From Acidobacteriota bacterium (GTDB lineage Bacteria > Acidobacteriota > Terriglobia > Terriglobales > Acidobacteriaceae), in contig JAJXWA010000026.1 of NCBI GenBank assembly GCA_021781795.1, positions 1 to 32,768 on the forward strand: DNA of 32,768 nucleotides. Reading direction: 5' to 3'. The translations under genes were made by a program, and so were the position numbers. The notes beneath the pieces are model-generated. The model ran no database searches. It was not told the origin of the DNA and saw only the letters and a program-made list of their open reading frames with translations. Positions 1-6,872 of this stretch are shown one piece after another (position 1 is the first letter of the stretch; each line of letters begins with the position of its first letter).

Positions 1-190
1 GGAATACCTGGACGAATTCACCTTCCGCTTCAACCGCCGTAAATCACGCAGCCGCGGCAAGCTCTTCTATCGTCTGGCGCAGCAAGCCGTCGCAATCGAA
101 CCAACCACTTACAGGCAAATAGTTGACTCGGCAAAACACAATCCGCCAAAAGCACAACCTGTTGGGGGTACCTGAGTCAAATGGATACCC
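1..190 (+). mobile_element. Right end of an IS1595-type insertion sequence (candidate boundary)
   Basis: The transposase tail is followed by ACCTGAGTCAAATGGATACCC, ending at base 190. Read inward from that point it begins GGGTATCC, which looks like an IS terminal inverted repeat. GGGTA at 165-169 and TACCC at 186-190 are a small local inverted repeat. The other end is outside the window, so the boundary is a proposal. The IS end would lie about 50 bp upstream of the next gene. Confidence 0.4.
2..175 (+). CDS. IS1595-family (ISXO2-like) transposase, C-terminal fragment cut by the window edge
   Basis: The frame opening at base 2 encodes 57 residues before TGA. It begins EYLDEFTFRFNRRKSRSRGK and continues with LFYRLAQQAV. 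The LDEF-x-FRFNRR signature is the conserved C-terminal end of ISXO2-like DDE transposases (IS1595 family), where it follows the last acidic catalytic residue. The catalytic core lies outside the window, so it is unknown whether the copy is intact. The frame ends just before a possible IS terminus near base 190. Family identity is fairly secure; activity cannot be judged. Confidence 0.8.
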   Translation, partial: EYLDEFTFRFNRRKSRSRGKLFYRLAQQAVAIEPTTYRQIVDSAKHNPPKAQPVGGT

Positions 191-239
191 AGCAACATAA
201 TAACTTCTTCCATCCAACCTGCCGTACACTGTTTCCGGT

Positions 240-1025
240 ATGAACGTCCGTATCGCCATCCCCGAGCCCACCAGCACCGACATGGAGTACAACCAGCGCT
301 CGCTGCCTCTCTATCTGGCCGCGCTTCAGTCCGCCGGTGCTACCCCCGTCGTCGTCCCTCTCCATGAGCGCCAGGACCGTGTCGCCCGCGTGCTCGCCAG
401 TGCTCAGGGCATCCTGCTCCCCGGCAGCCGCTACGATGTAGACCCGCAAAGATTTGGCGAAGATCGTATCCCAACCTGCGGCCCTGCCGACCCCGGACGC
501 ACCGCCGTCGATGAGCTCATGATTCAGGATGCCTTCAGTCTCCACAAGCCCATCCTCGGCATCTGCCATGGCGCCCAGACCCTCAATGTCTGGTGCAATG
601 GCTCCCTCTATCAGGACCTGCCCACCCAGCTCGGCAAAGCAGTGGACCACACCCCCGGCCGCCTCGTCGCCGAAGCGCACCCGGTCCGGCTCACATCCGG
701 CACACGCCTCGCCGCACTCAAACCATCCGACGAGGATCCCGAGCCACAGGTCAACTCCAGCCATCATCAGGCCATCCATGAGGTCGGCGCTCCTCTGCGC
801 ATCGCCGCCCTTTCTCCCGCCGACGGCGTGGTTGAGGCCGTCGAACTCGATTCCGCCGATCACTTTGTTGTGGCTGTGCAGTGGCATCCCGAACGCACCT
901 ATACGACCAGCAGTTTTTCACGCGCCATCTTCGCCGCCTTCGTTCGAGCCGCGGAGGCCTGGTCCCCGCGTCGCATTCAGGAATCTGTCGCCCAACCAGC
1001 AGCGCAACCCCTTTCTCAGCCATGA
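240..1025 (+). CDS. Class I glutamine amidotransferase-like hydrolase (gamma-glutamyl-gamma-aminobutyrate hydrolase / peptidase C26 family)
   Basis: This 261-residue cytosolic protein has the full triad layout of the C26 family. PGSRYDVDP lies at about 61-69, the nucleophile elbow GICHGAQ has Cys109, NSSHHQ is at 172-177, and QWHPE supplies His216 and Glu218. PuuD-type members release GABA from gamma-glutamyl-GABA; others act on gamma-glutamyl compounds in polyamine or peptide turnover. The substrate cannot be read from sequence and no Puu pathway gene is nearby. The stop overlaps the rsmG start (ATGA at 1022-1025), which suggests translational coupling. The ribosome site before ATG 240 is weak, and the possible IS end lies about 50 bp upstream, so its promoter may have been altered by the insertion. 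Confidence 0.85.
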   Translation: MNVRIAIPEPTSTDMEYNQRSLPLYLAALQSAGATPVVVPLHERQDRVARVLASAQGILLPGSRYDVDPQRFGEDRIPTCGPADPGRTAVDELMIQDAFSLHKPILGICHGAQTLNVWCNGSLYQDLPTQLGKAVDHTPGRLVAEAHPVRLTSGTRLAALKPSDEDPEPQVNSSHHQAIHEVGAPLRIAALSPADGVVEAVELDSADHFVVAVQWHPERTYTTSSFSRAIFAAFVRAAEAWSPRRIQESVAQPAAQPLSQP

Positions 1026-1672
1026 GCGACACCCATCCCCCCGGCCTCGTCGCTGCGGGATCGCGCCTCGGCCAGCTTCTCGCAGCCGCGGGCCAGCCCA
1101 CCCTGACAGACCGGCAGACTGGACAGTTTGAGGCCTACCTCTCCCTGCTTCGCAAGTGGAATGCTCGCGTGAACCTGACCGCGATTCGCGATGCTGAAGG
1201 GATTCTCTCTCGCCACTTCGTAGAATCCATCGTTTGCGCTCGCGCCCTGCCGCAAGGAATTGCCAATCTACTCGATCTCGGATCCGGCGCCGGATTTCCT
1301 GGCATTCCTGTCGCGATCTGCCGCCCGGAGATTGCCGTGACCTTGGCTGAATCTCAGGGCAAGAAGTCGGCGTTTCTGCAGGAAGCTGTCCGGACGCTTG
1401 GACTGGAAGCCCAGGTCCACGCAGGGCGGGCGGAAGATCTAGGGCAGAAGTTCGATTGCGTCACCCTGCGCGCCGTGGACCGGATGGAGCAGGCGGTTCG
1501 AGTAGCGGCGGGTTTGGTACGTCCCGACGGTTGGCTGGCGCTAATGACCACACAGGCAGAGCTGGCCGCTGTCAAGGCTGCGGCAGGCGATGGGTTCGAT
1601 TGGCAAGAACCGGTGCCGCTGCCAGGGTCAGGGCAGCGGATTGTGGTGCTGGCTCATCTTCTGGATAAATAG
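1022..1672 (+). CDS. rsmG: 16S rRNA (guanine-N7) methyltransferase RsmG (GidB)
   Basis: RsmG methylates N7 of G527 in 16S rRNA using S-adenosylmethionine. The 216-residue product has the family's WN...NLT block (46-53) and the SAM-binding motif DLGSGAGFPG at 85-94, followed by LAESQGKKSAFL. I chose ATG 1022 because it overlaps the upstream stop as ATGA and gives the usual length; the frame stays open further upstream to 881, but that part is inside the preceding gene. Next to parA-parB this is the classical gidB-parAB arrangement found near many bacterial replication origins. Loss of RsmG typically gives low-level streptomycin resistance. Confidence 0.95.
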   Translation: MSDTHPPGLVAAGSRLGQLLAAAGQPTLTDRQTGQFEAYLSLLRKWNARVNLTAIRDAEGILSRHFVESIVCARALPQGIANLLDLGSGAGFPGIPVAICRPEIAVTLAESQGKKSAFLQEAVRTLGLEAQVHAGRAEDLGQKFDCVTLRAVDRMEQAVRVAAGLVRPDGWLALMTTQAELAAVKAAAGDGFDWQEPVPLPGSGQRIVVLAHLLDK

Positions 1673-1688
1673 GAGGGGGGGGGTAGGG

Positions 1689-1706
1689 ATGTTCCACGTG
1701 GAACAT
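1689..1706. promoter_or_regulatory. parS: parS centromere site 1
   Basis: ATGTTCCACGTGGAACAT is a perfect 18-bp palindrome matching the ParB-binding consensus TGTTnCACGTGnAACA. It sits 17 bp after rsmG and about 290 bp before parA, the expected place for a chromosomal parS. Confidence 0.93.
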
Positions 1707-1733
1707 CGTTGCCGCCTACCTTTTTCATTGGAA

Positions 1734-1751
1734 ATGTTCCACGTGGAACAT
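1734..1751. promoter_or_regulatory. parS: parS centromere site 2
   Basis: This is a second copy of the same 18-bp palindrome; here it extends to 20 bp (1733-1752). The two centres are 45 bp apart, roughly four helical turns, so ParB dimers could load on the same face of the DNA. Confidence 0.93.
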
Positions 1752-1997
1752 TCGACTGTCTATCGCAGGCAGCCATCAACTGAGTCACCTAGCCCTTGAA
1801 AATCCAAAAGATTTCCACTGTTCAAGGGAAATCGAACCCCTCTGGCCCGCTTGCGCTCTGCGCGCGCAAAAGCAATGCCTACAGCCACTTGGAACCGGTG
1901 TCCCGCTGCCCCCTTTGGTGCTTTCCACAGGAAGCCGAAGTTCTCCACAGGCCAGATTTCAGCAAGGTTCAGCCCCTTCCGATTAATCTGATTCACC

Positions 1998-2843
1998 ATG
2001 AGCAAGATTCTCGGCGTCGTCAACCAGAAGGGCGGGGTTGGCAAGACCACCACTGCAATCAACCTGGCCGCATGCCTGGCCCTGGAAGGCCTAAAAGTCC
2101 TGCTGGTGGATTGCGATCCGCAGGCCAACGCCTCCTCGGGCCTGGGATTGCAGCGGGATGATAACCGTCACTCAATCTATGACGTTCTGGTGGGCAACGC
2201 CCCGGCGGAGCAGGTCATTTTGCCTACGGAGATTGACCATCTCTGGATTCTCCCCGGCTCAAAGAATCTGACCGGTGCGAACGTTGAACTGGCCGGCATT
2301 GAGGACCGGGCAACCCGTCTGCGCGAGGCCCTGACGCCCATCCGGTCCATGTATGACCTGATCGTGCTGGACTGCCCGCCGGCGCTGGACCTGCTGACTT
2401 TGAATGTGCTGGTGGCGGCGGGATCGCTGATTGTGCCGATGCAGGCCGAGTATTTCGCCCTTGAAGGCGTCTCCGAGCTGATTTCGACGCTGGAGCGGGT
2501 GCGGGATGCGCTGAATCCGGAAATTCACATCGAAGGCGTGCTGCTGACGATGTACGACGACCGCACCAACCTGGCCCAGCAAGTGACAGAGACGCTGCGC
2601 GAGTACTTCAAAGAGCGACTGTTCAAGACAGTGATTCCGCGCAATGTGCGGCTGGCGGAGGCGCCGAGCCATGGCAAGCCGGTGGCGCTATATGACAGCA
2701 AGTCGCGGGGAACAGAGGCGTATTTTGAGCTGGCCGGGGAGTTCCTGGCGCGCAACAAGATGGAAAGTCCGCGCAGCGCGGAGCGCAAGGCGAAGGCCAC
2801 GGCTCGACCCAAGGCGGAGGTCCGCTTCTGGCCGTATCACTGA
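1998..2843 (+). CDS. parA: Chromosome-partitioning ATPase ParA (Soj)
   Basis: ParA is a deviant-Walker ATPase that binds DNA non-specifically and drives segregation of ParB-parS complexes. The 281-residue protein starts [18 protein letters not shown], with the deviant Walker A at 11-18, the A' motif VDCDPQ at 37-42 and the Walker B-like VLDCPP near 123-128. The length fits chromosomal Soj-type proteins, which lack the N-terminal DNA-binding domain of plasmid ParA. The last 25 residues or so are basic and look like a lineage-specific tail. It is followed 83 bp later by parB. The ribosome site before ATG 1998 is weak. Confidence 0.96.
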   Translation: MSKILGVVNQKGGVGKTTTAINLAACLALEGLKVLLVDCDPQANASSGLGLQRDDNRHSIYDVLVGNAPAEQVILPTEIDHLWILPGSKNLTGANVELAGIEDRATRLREALTPIRSMYDLIVLDCPPALDLLTLNVLVAAGSLIVPMQAEYFALEGVSELISTLERVRDALNPEIHIEGVLLTMYDDRTNLAQQVTETLREYFKERLFKTVIPRNVRLAEAPSHGKPVALYDSKSRGTEAYFELAGEFLARNKMESPRSAERKAKATARPKAEVRFWPYH

Positions 2844-2926
2844 GGTGCCAGAGGATTTGGGTGCGGATGGGTGATTTTAAGGATGGAGACGCCCGGCGGC
2901 AGGCCGGGGGCAAGGGATAAAAGGAC

Positions 2927-3829
2927 ATGACAACGACTGCGGACGCCAAACGACGTGCTCTTGGGAAGGGGCTGGATTCACTGTTGCCGAGGGTGCAGGC
3001 TGCGGCTGCGCCGGTGCCGGCGCTGGAGGCGGAGGGCGGCAAGCCGCGGGAGATTCCCGTGGAGATGATCGACCGGAACCCGTTCCAGACGCGGACGCAC
3101 ATGGATGAGGCCGAGCTGGATGAGCTGGCGGCGTCGATTACGGCGAACGGGGTGGTGCAGCCGATCCTGGTGCGGCCGCTGTCGAGCGGGCGTTTCCAGC
3201 TGATTGCCGGGGAGCGGCGGTGGCGGGCCTCGCAGAAGGCGGGGAAGAAGACGATTCCGGCGATTCTGCGGCAGGTCTCGGACGAGCAGGCGATGGAGAT
3301 CACGATCGTCGAGAACCTGCAGCGGGCGGACCTGAACCCGATGGAGCAGGCGCGGGCGTTTGAGCGGCTGTCGCGGGAGTTCCACATGACGCAGGAGCAG
3401 ATGGCACAGCGGACGGGCAAGGACCGGGTTTCCGTCACGAACTTCATGCGTTTGCTGCGTTTACCGGAGAGCGTGCAGGAGCTGGTGGAGCAGGGACAAC
3501 TGAGCTTTGGCCATGCGAAGGCGCTGCTGGGGCTGAACTTCCATCCGGAACTGGAGAAGGCGGCGCGGCGGGTGGCTCAACTTTCGCTTTCTGTTCGCCA
3601 AACAGAGACGATGGTGCAGGGGATGCTCTATCCGGAGAAGGCGAAGAAGGAGCCGAAGCCGGAGCCGCCGGTGGACCCGAATGTGAAGGAAGTGGCGGAC
3701 CAACTGCAGCGGGCGCTGGGGCTGAAGGTGCGGATTGAGGACCACAAGGGGCGCGGGCGCGTGATTATCGAGTACGCGCGACTGGAGGACTTTGACGCGC
3801 TGCTGGAGACGCTGGCGGGGAAGGCGTGA
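2927..3829 (+). CDS. parB: Chromosome-partitioning protein ParB (Spo0J)
   Basis: ParB is a CTP-dependent clamp that loads on parS and spreads along DNA. The 300-residue product has the N-terminal ParA-interacting segment KRRALGKGLDSLLP (8-21). The ParB/Srx CTPase domain includes NPFQTR (51-56), GERRWRA (95-101) and ENLQRADLNPMEQA (129-142). The helix-turn-helix spans about 155-178 and a C-terminal dimerisation region ends the protein. AAAAGGA lies just upstream of the start. The two parS sites upstream of parA are its expected targets. The gene is probably in one transcription unit with parA. Confidence 0.96.
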   Translation: MTTTADAKRRALGKGLDSLLPRVQAAAAPVPALEAEGGKPREIPVEMIDRNPFQTRTHMDEAELDELAASITANGVVQPILVRPLSSGRFQLIAGERRWRASQKAGKKTIPAILRQVSDEQAMEITIVENLQRADLNPMEQARAFERLSREFHMTQEQMAQRTGKDRVSVTNFMRLLRLPESVQELVEQGQLSFGHAKALLGLNFHPELEKAARRVAQLSLSVRQTETMVQGMLYPEKAKKEPKPEPPVDPNVKEVADQLQRALGLKVRIEDHKGRGRVIIEYARLEDFDALLETLAGKA

Positions 3830-3830
3830 G

Positions 3831-3872
3831 GGCCAGTTGTCAGCTGTCAGTTTTCAGTCGTCAGCTTTCACC
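3831..3872. repeat. Degenerate heptanucleotide tandem repeat
   Basis: Directly after the parB stop the sequence reads as 7-nt units: ggccagt, tgtcagc, tgtcagt, tttcagt, cgtcagc, tttcacc. TCAG recurs exactly every 7 bases at 3840, 3847, 3854 and 3861. It resembles the short heptamer repeats scattered in intergenic DNA of several phyla. No function is known to me. Confidence 0.6.
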
Positions 3873-3964
3873 AGAGTGGTGGCGGGGTAGGGATTGTGGT
3901 TTACACGGCCTGAATCGATGGACCTGGGCAAGCGGCTCACAGGTCAAGCCAGGTTCACGCCCGC

Positions 3965-3987
3965 TCATCGCGATGGAGCCGCGATGA
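3965..3987. repeat. REP-like hairpin (variant stem)
   Basis: TCATCGCG and CGCGATGA form a perfect 8-bp stem around a 7-nt loop. It is followed by aacAGGGCACACC, which resembles the GGGGCACCC tail of the REP-like repeats at 23158 and 23898. Assignment to the same family is inference from this shared layout. Confidence 0.4.
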
Positions 3988-4050
3988 ACAGGGCACACCT
4001 GTCCAGAGTCTGAGCATCGAGTCAATTTGGTGCGCGGGCACCTGCCACCT

Positions 4051-4080
4051 GTCATGAATGGGCGCCCGCACCCGGCACCC
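4051..4080. repeat. REP-like half repeat
   Basis: GTCATGAATGGGC followed by gcccgcacccggcaccc matches the 3' half of the repeats at 23158-23257 and 23898-23981 (GTCATGAATGGG, then CACCC). The 5' stem arm is missing, so this looks like a decayed copy. Confidence 0.45.
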
Positions 4081-4210
4081 GGAGTGATTTGGGAACTTCC
4101 ATCATCCTGTGATCCGAGTTGCCGCGACCTACGCCACGTCCGGGCCTGAAGGCCAACTGCGAGGCTACCTGCGGCGCTGAATCCACATCCTACTGGCGAG
4201 GAGAATACCC

Positions 4211-4915
4211 GTGAATTTACTTTCTCGCCGTTTCTTTCTTTCAGGGGCGGCAGCTTTTGGTGTGGCCGCAGGCGCCGGCAGCGCGGCCGAGGGGCAACTG
4301 GTCTGGAAGACCGCGGACTGGAAGGTCGCAGACTTTCACACGCTGGTCCATCATCCGGCACGCGTGAAGCAGGTGTATGACGTGGTGCAGATCAATCAGG
4401 GCAAGTTTCTGAACAACGTGAAGAACTCGCTGAACGGGCTTGAGTTTGGCTTTGGCATTCCGCGGGAGCAGATCAAGATTGCGGTAGCGATGCACGGCCC
4501 GACGAACATGCTCAATTATGACGACTTCATCTGGAACAAATATCAGATTGGCGAATGGCTCAAGGTGACGGACCCGGAGACGGGCAAACCTGCCGTGCGC
4601 AACATTTTTGCGAAGAGCACGAAGGCCGGCGGGCAGGAGTTTCATGCGAGCGACCCGAGCGTTGAGGGATCGCTGTACCAGGACACCAGCATGCAGACGC
4701 TGCGGCAGAGAGGGGTTCAGTTCATGAGCTGCCACACGGCCACGGAGGAGCAGGTGAGGGGCCTGATTCACGCGCGCGGGCTGACGCAGCATCCCGAGGA
4801 GATTACGCAGGAGATGCAGCATCACACGCTTGAGGGCACGCTGGTGGTCGCCGCCATGGTGGCAGCAATTGCGCTGTTGCAGGCGGAGGGCCATTACACT
4901 TACATCACCGTCTGA
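4211..4915 (+). CDS. Tat-exported DsrE-like protein
   Basis: The 234-residue product starts at GTG 4211 behind a GAGGAG site. Its N-terminus MNLLSRRFFLSGAAAFG is a twin-arginine signal, so the mature protein should be periplasmic. The remainder resembles a DsrE/DsrF-type alpha/beta fold: a flavodoxin-like core with IKIAVAMHGPTN near 88-99 and a late strand GVQFMSCHTATEEQ carrying the single mature Cys (174), where DsrE-family members often keep a sulfur-carrying Cys. Cytosolic DsrE proteins pass persulfide sulfur between partners; an exported version would act outside the membrane. The stop overlaps the frame of the next gene, and a TsdA-like cytochrome follows, so a role in periplasmic sulfur or redox chemistry is plausible. 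The fold call is from memory of the family and is moderately sure. Confidence 0.65.
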   Translation: MNLLSRRFFLSGAAAFGVAAGAGSAAEGQLVWKTADWKVADFHTLVHHPARVKQVYDVVQINQGKFLNNVKNSLNGLEFGFGIPREQIKIAVAMHGPTNMLNYDDFIWNKYQIGEWLKVTDPETGKPAVRNIFAKSTKAGGQEFHASDPSVEGSLYQDTSMQTLRQRGVQFMSCHTATEEQVRGLIHARGLTQHPEEITQEMQHHTLEGTLVVAAMVAAIALLQAEGHYTYITV

Positions 4916-4935
4916 TGCGACGAAGGATCCACGCG

Positions 4936-5883
4936 ATGAAGCACACTTTTCTGCTGACCCTGCTGTGCGCGGCAGGTCTGGCGATTCCATGCGCCGCGCA
5001 GACCGCGCCTCCCTGGAGCCGGGGGATGAATGATCCCGCGACGGAGAAGGGGTACTTCTTCAACGTTGCCGATGTAGACAATGTGCCCGATCTGCATGGC
5101 AATCCCTGCGGCGCGAAGCTTGTTCTCCTGATTGGCGGCAACCAGTTTTTCGTGTTGCCGCAGCTTGTGGCCGCGTTTGAGCAGGAGCACCCCGAGCAGA
5201 AGGGCCATATTTTTTATGAGACGCTGCCGCCGGGAATCCTTCGCAAACAGATGGCTGCCGGGAATGCGATTACTCTGGGCAACCTGACGATTCAAGTGCA
5301 GCCCGATGTGTATGAGGCAGGCGAGCGCGTGCTTCGGAGCATGGAGGCGGCAGGCGCGGTGAGCGGCGTGGTGCCGTATGCGACGAATACGCTGGCGATT
5401 ATGGTGGCGAAGGGCAATCCCAAGGGGATACATTCACTCGGCGACCTTGGCCGTCCCGGACTGAGGCTCTCGATGCCGAATCCGGCATGGGAGGGCGTGG
5501 CGAACCAGATCCAGACGGCGCTGCGCAAGGCGGGCGGCGATGCCCTTGAGAAGACCGTGTATGCAACCAAGGTGGCGATGGGCGAAAGCAGACTGACGGA
5601 GATCCATCACCGGCAAACGCCGATGAGGATTCTGAGCGGGGCCGCAGACGCCGGAGTGACCTGGGCATCGGAAGTGCGGTTCCAGCAGAGCATCGGGAAT
5701 CCGATTGAAGGGGTTGCCATTCCGAAGGGCGAGAATGCGACGGCCATCTACGCGGGCGGGATTGTGAAGGGCGCGCCCCATGCCGCGACGGCGGCGCAGT
5801 GGCTCGCGTTTTTGCGAAGCCCTGAGGCGCAGAGGATCTATCGGCAGTACGGTTTTGGTTCCTACACGGAGCCAACGCGGTAG
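4936..5883 (+). CDS. Periplasmic substrate-binding protein (type II, ModA/SBP-like), no transporter genes nearby
   Basis: A Sec signal peptide (MKHTFLLTLLCAAGLAIPCAAQ) precedes a two-lobed binding protein: VLLIGGNQFFVLPQLVAAFE, then VPYATNTLAIMVAKGNPKGI near the hinge, and a C-terminal AAQWLAFLRSPEAQRIYRQYGFG, typical of molybdate/anion-binding proteins. I chose ATG 4936 (315 aa) because AAGGA lies 8 bp upstream; an in-frame ATG at 4915 overlaps the previous stop but lacks a ribosome site. No ABC permease or ATPase is in the window, so it may bind its ligand for the neighbouring redox proteins rather than for uptake. It may be an oxyanion binder, but the ligand is unknown. Confidence 0.75.
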   Translation: MKHTFLLTLLCAAGLAIPCAAQTAPPWSRGMNDPATEKGYFFNVADVDNVPDLHGNPCGAKLVLLIGGNQFFVLPQLVAAFEQEHPEQKGHIFYETLPPGILRKQMAAGNAITLGNLTIQVQPDVYEAGERVLRSMEAAGAVSGVVPYATNTLAIMVAKGNPKGIHSLGDLGRPGLRLSMPNPAWEGVANQIQTALRKAGGDALEKTVYATKVAMGESRLTEIHHRQTPMRILSGAADAGVTWASEVRFQQSIGNPIEGVAIPKGENATAIYAGGIVKGAPHAATAAQWLAFLRSPEAQRIYRQYGFGSYTEPTR

Positions 5884-6008
5884 AGCAGTTCCGCTGCATG
5901 GGCAGCGCTTCCGGCATTCCTTGAAGGCGGCAGTGGCTGAAGATGCGGCGTTGGAGCCGCGCGTCCTCTGATTCCAGCGCGTGGGGAACCGCTGCAGGAG
6001 TTTTCAGC

Positions 6009-6800
6009 ATGGGTGGTGAAGAGCGAGTTCGATGGGTGCGGCGGGTGGCTGTTGTGAGCGCCGTCCTCGGCATCGCGGTGCTGGCGGGATCCAGCGGAAA
6101 CAAGGGACTCGCGGGCGCTGCGGAGGCTGGGCGAGGGCCTGTGCCGGATGCGCGGCAGCAATTGAATTTGGCCAGGCGAGGCAAAAAGATCTTTGATGCG
6201 ACGCCGAAGTATGCGAGTGAGTATGTCGGCAACGAGCTTGCGTGCGGCGACTGCCACGCCGCGAGCGGAAGAGCGGACTATGCGGCGCCCTTGATTGACG
6301 TGGCGGGCCTTTTTCCGATGTACAGTGCAAGGGCGGGCCATACGATCACGCTCGAAGACCGCATCGAAGAGTGTTTTGTGCGGAGCGAGGCAGGGCGGCC
6401 TTTGCCGCGGGAGAGCGAAGAGATGCTGGCGCTGGTGGCCTATATCCGGTCGCTCTCAAAAAAAGGCGCGAACGGACAGCCTTATGCCAGACGCGGACTG
6501 GCGAAGCTGCCGGAATTGCAGGGGGATCCCAATCGGGGCAGGATCGTCTACCATCAGTGCGCGATCTGCCACGGCAATGATGGAGCGGGCATGCCGCCCT
6601 CGATTCCATCGCTGTGGGGCAAGGGATCCTTCAATGATGGCGCGGGAATGAACAAGCCGGCAAAGATGGCGGCGTATGTGTACAAGAACATGCCCCAGGG
6701 CAATCCCGGCGCGCTCACAGTCCAGGACGCCTATGACGTGGCGGCGTATATCTGCCGGCAGCCTCGGCCAAAGTTCAACCCAGCCTATGCAAATTTCTAG
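6009..6800 (+). CDS. Dihaem c-type cytochrome, TsdA-like (thiosulfate dehydrogenase / tetrathionate reductase family)
   Basis: The 263-residue product has an N-terminal membrane/signal segment (10-30) and two haem motifs, CGDCH (79-83) and CAICH (184-188). Between them EDRIEECFVRSEAGRPLP matches the TsdA block containing the Cys that ligates haem 1 in Allochromatium TsdA; here it is Cys122. TsdA interconverts thiosulfate and tetrathionate in the periplasm. Met214, Met220 or Met228 could ligate haem 2. ATG 6009 was chosen because AGGAG lies 8 bp upstream; the frame also allows 5943. It lies 125 bp after the binding-protein gene on the same strand. Related SoxA-like dihaem cytochromes are an alternative, but spacing and motifs favour TsdA. 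Confidence 0.75.
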   Translation: MGGEERVRWVRRVAVVSAVLGIAVLAGSSGNKGLAGAAEAGRGPVPDARQQLNLARRGKKIFDATPKYASEYVGNELACGDCHAASGRADYAAPLIDVAGLFPMYSARAGHTITLEDRIEECFVRSEAGRPLPRESEEMLALVAYIRSLSKKGANGQPYARRGLAKLPELQGDPNRGRIVYHQCAICHGNDGAGMPPSIPSLWGKGSFNDGAGMNKPAKMAAYVYKNMPQGNPGALTVQDAYDVAAYICRQPRPKFNPAYANF

Positions 6801-6872
6801 TCCGCGGACCCTCGACACCGGCGATTGAAGGGTGAGAGCGCGGGTGTGGTTGAATGGTTGCGGAGGTTCGCG

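Larger units (their letters stand above)
1673..1997. other. Gene-free rsmG-parA interval: parS sites, inverted repeats, DnaA-box-like words; possible origin-proximal region
   Basis: This 325-bp gap has no convincing gene. It holds two parS palindromes (1689-1706, 1734-1751). A nested inverted repeat follows: CCCTTGAA (1793-1800) pairs with TTCAAGGG (1821-1828), and an inner AAATC/GATTT hairpin lies between them. Two words resemble the DnaA box TTATCCACA: CTTTCCACA at 1921-1929 (two mismatches) and TTCTCCACA at 1941-1949 (one mismatch). The composition suits an origin-associated region, but no AT-rich unwinding element stands out. Calling it oriC would be inference. Confidence 0.45.
3830..4210. 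other. Gene-free interval with repeats between parB and the DsrE-like gene
   Basis: No coding frame here is convincing. It holds the heptamer repeat (3831-3872), an inverted repeat GACCTG/CAGGTC (3921-3945), a REP-like hairpin (3965-3987) and a REP-like tail (4051-4080). The last 100 bases or so probably carry the promoter and leader of the 4211 gene; GAGGAG lies at 4198-4203. No known riboswitch core was recognised. Confidence 0.5.

Noticed and set aside
1811..1840. A tRNA T-loop-like stretch near GTTCAAGGGAAATCGAACC
   Set aside because: No acceptor stem, anticodon arm or other tRNA features can be built around it.
3960..4200. A possible riboswitch in the leader of the 4211 gene, suggested by several hairpins
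   Set aside because: No SAM, cobalamin, molybdenum cofactor or other known core could be matched; the hairpins fit the REP-like repeats better.
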